This document shows, piece after piece, positions 50,701 to 60,649 of a DNA stretch of 64,000 bases. The position numbers and the translations under genes were made by a program. Source of the stretch: Scatophagus argus. Taxonomy: Eukaryota; Chordata; Actinopteri; Scatophagidae. Under the pieces are notes generated by a model. The model was given only the letters and a program-made list of their open reading frames with translations. It ran no database searches and was not told where the DNA came from. The stretch lies in contig NC_058501.1 in NCBI RefSeq assembly GCF_020382885.2, forward strand, positions 9,238,001-9,302,000, read 5' to 3'. Positions within the stretch are counted from its first letter, which is position 1; every line of letters begins with the position of its first letter.

Positions 50701-50820
50701 TCACTAAAATAAAGGAACAAACTACCATAGAGCTAAAATGCCACCTCTCTGACATTAATTGTTTATATATTACATACTGTATTACATATTAGGCATGACA
50801 GGCTTCTCGGGTGCATGTGA

Positions 50821-50933
50821 CTCTGGGATTTGTAGTGTTTTACGCCGCCTATACGTCAGCGGAAGTGTTTTGAGCGTACGCGAGCTAGGTCACATTGGTT
50901 CACTTTTCCAATGTTTTGAGAAACAAAACCGCA
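50821..50933 (+). promoter_or_regulatory. cmc1: cmc1 core promoter with ZNF143-, CRE- and ETS-like sites
   Basis: Just upstream of the cmc1 ATG are three sites: CTCTGGGATTTGTAGT (50821-50836), whose complement fits the ZNF143/STAF consensus ACTACAnnTCCCAGA; a CRE-like TACGTCA (about 50852-50858); and CGGAAGTG (about 50860-50867), an ETS/GABP (NRF-2) site. No TATA box is visible. ZNF143 and GABP sites are typical of housekeeping and nuclear-encoded mitochondrial gene promoters, which fits the gene. Confidence 0.65.
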
Positions 50934-53900
50934 ATGGAGGCAGCTAACGCAGGTATCAAAAGTTTCTGCTTGCTTAAATGCTTGTCATATCTAACCTAAC
51001 ATAAAGATAGCTGTTAGCCAAGTACTCAAGATGACGTGCATCGCCCTGTACAGCTTTCAGGAAATACTGCTAAATATTATGTGGACTCGTGTAGCTAACG
51101 TTCGCTAACGTTACGCAAATCCTTTCTCCCTTACCTTACCTAGCACTGCTTAAAGTCAAATCGTCACTGATTCTTCGTGTGTCCTTTGGGTTTTATGTTC
51201 ACCACCTTCTTCAGTTGTCTAAAAGCTGAATTTATGTGCATTATGTCGTCTGTATGGTTAATGATTAACTGTGACGATGCACCCCCAGGATGGGTCTCGT
51301 GTGAGTGCTGAAGCAAAGGTCTCTGTATTCATTTCGTTTACATAGTAAAAGTATTAATACCACACAAGTAAAGTAATATGTCACAAATAAATGTTTTACA
51401 TTAAAAATGAAATTTACTGTTGTAGCTGATTGAAGTGGAGCTGTTTTTGTTTTGCACAGGACTACAGCTTTTTATTTTCATTCTCCGTTAATATAAGGAT
51501 TATTTTCTCCATTGACTGACTGATTGGTAAGGTTTGTAAAAATTGTGAATGTAGTGAGATATGCAGTCACAATGACAGTCACCCAGAGCCCAAAGTGACA
51601 CTTTGTAGCGCTTGTTTTGTACAAATAATAGTCCATGCTTAAAAATGAATACAAATAAAAGGAAAAGCACCAAATCCTCACATTCAGGAAGCTGGAACCA
51701 CAAAATGTTTCTACAGCTTTACATTATTAATGACGTAAACAATTGCTACAGTAGTTGCCAATTGATTTTTTGTTAGCCTATTAATTAATTAATTAATTAA
51801 TTTAGCTGTACTTGTATTGTTGGGTAGCTCATAAAAAAACATATTTTATGTATGTCATACACAGAAATCTCTTTATGAAAAGTAACGAATACACTTTACG
51901 GACAAAGGTATTGGGACATCTGACCATTACACCGACCAGGAATGTAATGGAAGCGGTAACAGCTTCCAGTCTTATAATTTTTGCCCATTCCTGCAGTGGA
52001 CCTTTGTGAGGTCAGGCACTGCTTTGTGCACTGAGGCACTATTCATGCTGGAATAGAAAAGGGCCTTCCTCAAACTGTTGCCACAAAGTTTAAAGCACAG
52101 CATTGTCCAAAATGTCTTGGTATGCTGATGCATTAAGATTTCCTTTCACTGGAAGTAAGGCTTGTAGCTAGACCGCTGAAACACAGTCAGTACTTTTGTC
52201 TGTGTAGAGTATATTACTTTGCTAATAGTAGAACTGTCAGATAATTGTGGTGGAGTAGTGGTAGAAAGTGGCATGAAAAGAAATGACTCAAGTACCTCAG
52301 ACTTCTACATGAATACAGTGCCAGAATAAAGATATTCACTCACATCCCACCACTGCCATATAAGAGGCATTGGCTAGTGTTGACGCTGACTGTGGTTCTC
52401 ACGGTTTACATGTGGCTCTGTCTTTCTTATTGCCCTGCTTACTCAGAGGAGATCCATCTGAGGCATGTGGAGAAGGATGTCCTAATCCCCAAGTTGATGA
52501 GGGAGAAAGCGAAGGAGCGCTGTGCTGAGAAAGTTGAAGGTGAGTGTGTGAGCATGTGCGCTTATGTGCACATCCTTGGTATTGTGCATACTGCCTCTCT
52601 GATAGATAGATAGATAGATACTTTATTGATCCTGAGGGAAATTCAATCTGGGATGTCTTATTAGAGGTGTGTCATCCTTACCAAAGTCAGAAGGTTTCAC
52701 AGTTACATTCATTAATATATTTGGCCGTCAAAAAGAACTGGAGATCTTTCTGGCCTGCCTGTATACCTTTGAATCTGTAATGAAAGTAGAGAAAAGTTAG
52801 ATATGGCTCTCAAAGAGAGTTTCTCAACAACACCGACTAATCAATGAAATCCTATGACTTTTTGTGAGCCAGGTACTTTATTATGTGAACATAATCAAGT
52901 TATGTTATTTGTAATGTTTAGTTGACCCAACAGTCCCTTATTTTTGGAAAAGAAGACACCTTTACATTTTACAGCAGGAAAGGCATACATAAATAATGAA
53001 ATTACAGATGGCTGAATTCCATTTAGCTGCTTTAGTTTCAGGGTCCTGGTTTTGTGCATGTTTGCTCACTGTCACAACTTACTATGAACCATGAATAGAA
53101 CCGATCCATTGCTCCACCTCTGCTTTTCCCACTATGACAAGGCAAAATATTACCTGTGAAAAAGGCCAGTTGTTTCAGTGTGAGTGGACAAAGGATTAGT
53201 CTCCTCTCAGCATAACTCCATAAAAATTAACAGCACCACAAAATACATCCTCTAATATGACCTTGATGTTGAATGTTTGACGCTTTATGGCTTAACTGTT
53301 TTCCAACACTTCATGAGTCCTCAGTTTCTCTGAATTGAGTAAGAGACCAGTTCCCATGCTCTTGCTACTTTGTCTGCAAGGAAAAGGTGTCTGCAGCTTT
53401 GCTCGTGCCCTGTCTACTGCAGCAACACATCAACCAGATAATGACTAGGTTATGTGGTTTCTAGAAATCTGATGACAGCCTATATGAAATGGCATGTACT
53501 GCTCACTCGTGGAACCAGTGCGCATGCAGCCTGAGGTGATGAGGCAGACAGTGGCTGTGTGGGTAGTGGAAACCCCCCTCACATCACTTGCATCTCGTCC
53601 CACTCATTTTCACACCTTCGTGCCTGCCCTCTATCAGTTTGTGTCTTGATACCTGCATGAGTACCTGTGATTATGTTTTACAAAGCATGTAAAAGAAAAC
53701 AAAACATGAAAAAAAAAAGAGTGTGTTTTCCTGTGGTGTTGGTCTCTGCATATATGCCTGAACACCCCACGGTTATATGTTGTAGGCTTTGTTGTTGAAG
53801 CAAACAAGTACCACTGACTTGTACACAACATTTTTGAAGTTTGGATTTTTTTCTATTGCATTGATGATTCATGTCAGAATTCTCACTTGTCTTTCAGAAT

Positions 53901-56477
53901 CAAACTATTGAGTATATGAACAATCCACATACTCAATTAGCAACCACATCCATCAGGTCTGTACCTGGATCCCTACATCCAAAATATGGAAGGAAAACAA
54001 CTCTTAGTTTTGCCGATGACAGTGACATTTCAAATTACCGTTTCATTGTACATTACTTTCATTTGTCATAAATACACAAATTTTGCAGTAAATCTATATA
54101 TTTGTTTTCTGTCATAACTAAATATGTAGTAGAGGTTCACACCTTATATGTTCCTCTAAAGGTCCAAGTCTCCTTACACGTTTGAGCCCCTAGCTTCTGC
54201 TTTCTACTAACTGCCGAGCTACACTTCTGCATCTTTAAAAATGGCAAACTAAACTGCTTGAAGTGAAGGTGTCTTCATACCTTTCTTTAGAAGGGCCTCT
54301 TCTGACATAAAGCTAGTCTCATAGATTTGCGTTTTGGTGCAGCTGTGATCAAAAAGGCAACCTTCTGCAGCTTCTATTGGTACCATGGGACAGGGATGAG
54401 GCGTTTGCTGATTAGATTAGTCGCACTGTTCTGCTTCTCTAAATTGGTTTTGCCATTGTTTTTTTTTTCCTCCACATCTGCATCTTGATGAAAGTGTCTG
54501 TGTGATTTCCATACTGATGCCATTGATAAAGGTAATTATGATGTCAGTTGTTTGGAAGGGGACATGGCAAGGCAGTGTTTTTAATTAAATCCTTGAGATA
54601 GGGCTTGCTAACAAGGTGAAGACTCAGAGTCTTCAACACCTTGTTCACAATGAGGACCTTGCACGTGTAATCTAGAATACACCACTAGCCCGGGCACAGT
54701 GTCACTGATACCGCTTTGTGGAAGGGATTTTCATGTCTTTCTCACTGACCAATAGGACTTGGTAGATGAAGAAGTCCACATACCAAGTACAACAACAGTA
54801 TTTTTTACTGGCCAAAGGTGATCCATTGGTTTTTTTTTCCCCAGTGTGCTTGTGAGATAGTAAAGTATTACACTGAATACAAACTTAAAAAAGAGGCCAG
54901 AGAAGTTGTTTTTACATATTGATCAAAATAAACCCAAATATAACTCAAGAAGTCTTGATCTCAAAATGTTACTGTAGTTATTTGCTATTAAATGTACTTA
55001 AGGATAAAACAAAGTAAAATTTGAAGGTTTTGTAACTCTGTCACATTCTTAACCAGTTATTATTTTAACCAGCTTAAACCTTCTCATGTGAGTCCTTGCT
55101 CTCTAATGTATGCATGTATTGCGTGTGGTGCACCCATAAATGACACCAAAAATAAATAGACTTCTTTATTACATGACTATTTTGGTGCAAATACATACCC
55201 GCCAATGTGGTAGACAGCCTTTGACCGTCTTATATGTTGTATGTACATTATTTTTAACTAAGCCTCTTTGTGCCTTTTACACATGGCTTAATATAATTAA
55301 CATACACTATATAAACAGAAGTATTGGGACAGATTTGAGACTAGAGTTGGTCTGCTGTTTGCTGCTATAACAGCTTCCACTCTTCTGGGAAGACTTTCCA
55401 CAAGATTTCAAGTGTTTCTGTGGGAATTTTTGCCCTTTCATGCAGTAGAGCATTTGTGAGGTCAGGCCATGATCAGGTCATGTTGGATGAAAAGACCTGA
55501 CTTGCAATCTTCATCCTGTTTGATGGGGTTGAGGTCAGGGCTCTGTGCAGGTCAGTCAAGTTCTTCTACTCTAAACACATCCAGCCATGTCTTTATGGAC
55601 CTTACTTTGCGTACTGTGGCACAGTCATGCTGGAATAGAAAAGGGCCTTCCCCAAACCCCTGAAAAACATCCCCATACCCTATAGCCCCATGTTCCAATG
55701 CTTTTGTCCATATAGTGTATTTACAAACTTGCAATTGTTCTCAGAGCAATCTGTTAAGGTTGTCTAGAAGTCACAATATGATGTAATCCACTGGCCCCTT
55801 TCGTTGTATTATCCGTGACAGACACATGGGTGAGATGAAGAAGTCATTCTGGTCTTGACCCTCCAGTGTACACAAGCTCTGTCTGACGGGGTTGTTGTAC
55901 CACCTTTGCATGGGGCAGAGATGCAGTAGAATTGGGGGTGTGACTGCTGAACATCCTGGGTCATGTCTGGACGCTCAAACTTGCCACAAGATGAAAGACT
56001 GCGATGTTAAAGCTGCTGTCATGTATCTTGTGAAAATGTGACGAGCTAGGGACAGACTGAAGGAAAGGACAGACAATTGATATGCATGATATTTAAAGGC
56101 AAAGTGAAGGAATACTCTGTGTTCTGGGTAATGGACCTTTAGCGTACATGTAAAGTATAATTTTACATACCCCCCCCCAAAATGACAGTTCAGTTCAGAG
56201 ATATAGACTTATTCACTATATATATTGCCTCTAGCAGTCAGGAAGGAATGAAACAGAAGCCAATGTGTAAACTGGGTGACCACAGACACAACCATTCTGT
56301 GGCCAGTACAGCTAAGTTTAGTCCTTGTGCGAAGAAGGAAACATGGGTTTGAGATTAATAAGAGGCATGGCAATGTGACCTCTTGCCAGGTTCCTTCTTG
56401 TGGTTGAGTGCCAAGGTGAGGCCCATCTTGGTTTGCTTGTGGCTAATTTTTTTCTTCTCTATGCTTGTACTCAAATA

Positions 56478-56526
<49 letters not shown>

Positions 56527-57206
56527 ACATATAGTATAATATATATAAAAATAATATAAAAAGAGAGGTAGGATGTTAATAGATTTGAAGCAACTTCTAC
56601 TAGGGACATGCTTTTTTTGTGAATTTCCCCATTGTGTGACAATAAAGGAAATCTTATCTTCTGTTAATACATTAATGTCTGATGCATTCTACGTGTTGAG
56701 CCTGTTCCTCTTTTTCTGTTAATTTTGCCCTCTCTCTCTCTCTCTCTTCCATCAGCCTTCAACCACTGCTGTAAAGAATCTGGTTTCTTCATGGTATTTA
56801 AATGTCGAGCGGAGAATGCTGCGCTGAAGGAATGTCTGACAGTGCAGTGAGTATTTTGCAGTTTCTTCTGCAACACTCACACAGTAAGGTGGCTCTCTGT
56901 GTGTTACCACACCAACATCTTTCACATGGGCTTACCCACTCTCTCAGCCACCATCAGTGACCCTCTCAGCTGTTGCCTTTCAAGTCAAGTTGAGTAGTCT
57001 CAAAACCACATAATAGGCATGAGTGTGATAGTCAAGGGTACATTTATTTGGTTAAATTAATACTGTACTTTCTGTCATCCACCAGCTACAAGGACCCCGT
57101 GTTCTTCGAGGAGTGTAAGCAGGAGTACATCAAAGAGAAACTGGAGTTTCAGAGTACAGGGATCCCAGCAAAGAACAGGACACAAAAAGTCCCAACTAGC
57201 ATGTAA
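50934..57206 (+). CDS. cmc1: COX assembly mitochondrial protein 1 homolog (CMC1), spliced
   Basis: Small intermembrane-space protein that helps stabilise COX1 and deliver copper during cytochrome c oxidase assembly. Exons: 50934-50952, 52447-52539, 56756-56846, 57086-57206; all junctions GT-AG and in phase, 107 residues against 106 in human. The protein starts MEAANAEEIHLRHVEKDVLI, continues PKLMREKAKERCAEKVEAFN, and ends KNRTQKVPTSM. Two CX9C motifs are intact: C-AEKVEAFNH-C and C-RAENAALKE-C; these form the disulfide helical hairpin imported by the Mia40 pathway. There is no cleavable presequence, as expected. Exon 1 codes for six residues plus one base. Introns hold two Tc1-like remnants and several microsatellites. 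The gene converges with azi2, as in human 3p24.1. Confidence 0.96.
51778..51802. repeat. (TTAA)n microsatellite
   Basis: TATTAATTAATTAATTAATT pattern of about 25 bases in cmc1 intron 1. Confidence 0.85.
51890..52190. mobile_element. Tc1/mariner-like element remnant, left end
   Basis: Begins TACACTTTACGGACAAAGGT and shares blocks with the copy at 55.3 kb: GTATTGGGACA, TTTTTGCCC, GTGAGGTCAGGC and TCATGCTGGAATAGAAAAGG. No matching right terminal repeat was found, so the copy is truncated on that side and its right limit is approximate. It lies in cmc1 intron 1. Confidence 0.75.
52600..52650. repeat. LINE-like 3' tail, inverted
   Basis: GATAGATAGATAGATACTTT followed by ATTGATCCTGAGGGAAATTC, just after cmc1 exon 2. 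Confidence 0.6.
54610..54645. repeat. Imperfect inverted repeat
   Basis: AACAAGGTG AAGACTC pairs with GAGTCTT and CACCTTGTT, with a 1-base centre and a 3-base bulge. cmc1 intron 2. Confidence 0.7.
55303..55719 (-). mobile_element. Tc1/mariner-like element, internally deleted, both ends present
   Basis: A 417-bp insert with terminal inverted repeats (TACACTATATAAACAGAAGT at left; complement of TACACTATATGGACAAAAGC at right) and TA at both borders. The minus strand at about 55555-55650 retains a transposase remnant, GPFLFQHDCATV followed by RSIKTWLDVFRVEELD, which matches the DDE-domain region of Tc1-like transposases. Most of the coding region is lost. It lies in cmc1 intron 2. Confidence 0.85.
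56483..56524. repeat. (TA)n microsatellite
   Basis: About 42 bases of uninterrupted TA in cmc1 intron 2, followed by further AT-rich near-repeats to about 56560. Confidence 0.95.
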
Positions 57207-57392
57207 TGAAAAACAAACACCCAAAACAACTTGCCTCCTGTCAAGGTGAAGGTGTAGAGTGTGAGGCTGTGGCCATAACTCCACCCTGCAAGTCCCACAC
57301 ACGCCTAGAATACTTGGTCATCTGGCAGGGTTTATTACTCAGAAAGACACAAGTCTGTGGATTTTATTTAAATTTGAGTGGCATATAATCAA

Positions 57393-57398
57393 AATAAA
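57393..57398 (+). terminator. cmc1: cmc1 polyadenylation signal
   Basis: AATAAA about 190 bases after the cmc1 stop, followed by a T/GT-rich stretch (tttttttgtttgtcg), the usual downstream element. A second AATAAA near 57735 could serve a longer 3' UTR. Confidence 0.65.
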
Positions 57399-57419
57399 GC
57401 CTTTTTTTGTTTGTCGCCT

Positions 57420-58820
57420 TTACATTACATTTACACAATGAGCGTACTGATTGCTAAAAATGCAGAAAGATCTAATCATGGTACAGTAATCTCTTGGACC
57501 TGAGATTTTTATTATAGTGCGACACTTCCGCTCTGAAAGTGTGCTGTCATAAATTGAAGGATGTTCTATATCTGGTGGACACTGTGTAGTGTGTTTCTGT
57601 AGTACATGCAATGACAGCAAAAGTGTTCATCTGCAGACAAAAGAGTTAGACATGAAAGAGCGTAAGAAGCCTCTGACAGCTAACCCAGCAATGAACAGTA
57701 TGACCGTGACATGTAATAAAATGTGATATTGTAAATAAAATAATATTCAGCTGTGTTAAAGTGTATCAGTGATATATTGGACAAAACCTGAAATGTTCAC
57801 AAATGTTACTTGTCCCAGATAACCTTAATGCATTTGTATTCAGTCAAACATGGCTGCTGATGTGAATGACTTTATACAGCTTGAAAAGTTGAGGGTGACT
57901 GTTGAAAAATGTTAACAATAAACAACAAAATTTGGTGATATATACTCCCAGGAGTCAGTGATGGCCAGTTCTGAGTACAAGTGTCAGTGAGTTACTGTGA
58001 AGTGGTTTAATTGTTACACATAACAAAGTGTAGTCATCTCCTAGTTCTTTGAATATGCTTTTCTCTTATTTTTTGGAGACAGCTGAATTGACTCCATAGT
58101 TGTGACCCATGGATGTGACAAGACAGGTGGCTGAGATTATTAACACATAGATTCATCCTGGGGATGAATAAAGTATCTATCTATCTATCTATCTATCTAA
58201 TTGTAAACAAGGTAGAGGTTTGTCCTAGGTGTACGGTGTGAAATTACAAGTGAACATTAATCTTATGTCATTTATTGAGCCCAAAGGTGCAGTGGGTGAT
58301 TCTTTAGAAAGATAGACAGGTCGATAAGCCTGATAAAATGTGAACGAGACTCAGTAATCAGACGTCTTTCTGCAAAATTGCCTACCTTACCTTTAAGTAA
58401 TGACAAATTCCAAGCAATAGAACTTCAAATTGTGTTTTCAGATTGCTTCTCGACATTTAAAAAGATGTTTTCAACTCATAACAGTGTGACTCAGCAAAGC
58501 CTCACAGTGAGAAGCTGCAAAACACAAGTCATACTGTTAATTATGTTAGTTAATTGTTAAAGTTCCAAATCTGAAAATCAGTTATTTGATTCAATAGTGT
58601 GGAGGCCTTGTGACAGACAGTAGGAATTGTTGCTCTGTTGTAAAGTGTTAAGTGTATCACAAATGTCTCAAAAATGCATGAGGAGAGGAAGCAAAAAAGG
58701 GAAAGGTTATTGCTGGTTTCAACTGTAACATGGCTTGATCTGTAAAAGCCTACAGTTTTTACTGAACTACAGAACCTCATTGGTAAAAATAAAAATAAGG
58801 ACACAGAGCAACCTTACACA
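57420..58820. other. cmc1-azi2 convergent intergenic region
   Basis: AT-rich sequence between two genes transcribed toward each other. It contains a LINE-like 3' tail with (ATCT)n at about 58160-58199 and no coding homology. Part of it may be 3' UTR of a longer cmc1 transcript. Confidence 0.5.
58150..58199. repeat. LINE-like 3' tail with (ATCT)n
   Basis: GGGGATGAATAAAGTATCTA followed by six or so ATCT units, third copy of this word in the window. Confidence 0.6.
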
Positions 58821-58829
58821 GTCACTTTC

Positions 58830-60649
58830 TTTCTTTCATTTAATTGATCATATTTACAAACAGTCCGAAGTGCAGTAAATCTAAAATATAATCAATATCT
58901 ACTGTACATTGCATTTTGGTTTGGAAAACATTTACAGAAGTATGAAACTACTGCTGTAAAATAACATTTCTTAAAAACTAAAATAAAGACCACAGTTATC
59001 ATGAAACAGACTGAAGGAAATGGAACAACAAAAAGCCTTTTCAACAAACGTGGGCCTTTGTGCTTTGTGCACCTATTTTTCAAGTCACAGCTCACATTTC
59101 TTCAGGTCATGAGACTTATTGTCTTGCCACCATCACTGACTGCACTTATACACATCAGAAGTCTTTGGGATGGGGGAGGAAAAAAAACACAAAACTTACA
59201 GTTTGGAGTGCAAAACAGCTTTTGGTAGAATACTGAAGCCCACCATATACATTTATACAAATATGCACATTCTTCCTTCTGTATATCTTCTACTCATAAT
59301 GTCCTTTTCCCTTGTACATATACTCATCTGGCTCTTAAAAAGAGAACTCCACGAGAAACGTCTCTCTTAACACAGCTTATATCATATTGCAAAACAAATG
59401 TGTCAAAGATTAACATCAGCACAGTACAGAGTTTAGATACATTTTCCGTAATTTAAAATCTCCACAAACTCCAGCAGGTTTCCAACTTAATAAAAGTTTC
59501 AAATACGGGAGTGCATGACGCCTTTTCCAAGAGTTCTTTCGCTTCATCCTACAGAAAAACCTCAAAGTATGCACAGCCTCACATCTACGTGTCCCTTTGC
59601 AACCGAGAAAAAAAAACAACAGATATTTTCTGACAGTAGTTCTGAGATAACTGAATGTTTGATAACAGCTAGCTTTAAGGAGTCTTGCTGGACTTGTGGA
59701 ATTTCCGTGAAATCATCAACAACTGAACCTTTGTGGTGCTAGTGAGGGTGGAGTGCTTTATTTCAGAAAGCCAAAGACACTTAAAGATTAATCACAATAC
59801 TTTCCTACTCAATGTGGAGTCCTCCAAAATCCAAATAGTGTACGAAAGCACTCTGAAAAATGATTTGGTCAGCACAGGCAGGTTGACCGACTTTTACACT
59901 GATCGTAAAACTCAAGTTTTCATTTGGTAGCTGTTAAAATTTGGAACAAAAATCTGTGATTATCCTACAGTTACTGTATGTCTGTCCTGACCACAGTTCA
60001 AAAACAATCACACCAAGTTTTTATCCCTAGACATCTCCTCCGCATGATCATGAGACACATGGGACTATGTACCTTGTATACTTTACAGAAGATCAAATGT
60101 ATAAAGACTTGCATTGGAGTACAATTTTACAAATTCTAGTATTATGCTGTGTCCTCAGTAATCACTGGCCACAATGAATGGATAAAGAGGCCCTTTGAGC
60201 CCTATTAGGTTTATTATGACGATACAGACACAGGTAGGCGAAAGATGCCCACACACTGATCTGCACACGCAGGCACACTCTGTTTGATGTGTGTATATCT
60301 GCACACACAAACAAGACTGCTTGTATGCATGTGCATACAAGGACACATACGCACAGACAAACTATTCTTCTGAAGGGCTCATCAAATTTTCTTCTGCAAA
60401 GTCAGATATGTTCACCGATGCGGTGTGCAGAGATGACAGATGAGTGTTTACCTCAAAAAAGCCTCCTCTGGCCTCAGTCAGTTCCCACAACCAGTAGGTC
60501 CAGCCCAGCCCAGAGGAGTGGTCTTATCAACTTAAGGCAGGTTAGGTGGTAGCTATGTGGCAGGGTTGGTGTGTCCATTCATTCATCCATTCGTTTATTT
60601 TCCATACAGTTACACTTTTAAATCATCTATCCTTTCATCAAAGTTCCTC
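58830..60649 (-). other. azi2: Probable azi2 3' UTR
   Basis: Region after the azi2 stop. Minus-strand AATAAA-type signals (TTTATT on plus) occur near 60595, 60209 and 59757, and an ATTAAA (TTTAAT on plus) near 58838, so the end could lie at any of these. A short (CA)-rich patch lies at about 60250-60350. No other gene is visible. Confidence 0.4.

Larger units (their letters stand above)
38246..50820. other. Eomes-cmc1 intergenic interval
   Basis: About 12.6 kb without a recognisable gene. It contains (TG)n/(CA)n runs (43587-43610, about 44060-44100), a TATATA/TGTATA patch (about 44603-44632), a LINE-like 3' tail (44425-44470) and a degenerate repeat related to the one at 19.6 kb (44590-44770). 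A higher-GC patch lies at about 39740-40070, and more complex blocks without obvious repeats lie at about 42700-42960, 43260-43560 and 48090-48340. Long stretches (40.9-42.5, 46.4-47.4, 48.4-50.7 kb) show nothing beyond AT-rich sequence. Confidence 0.6.
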
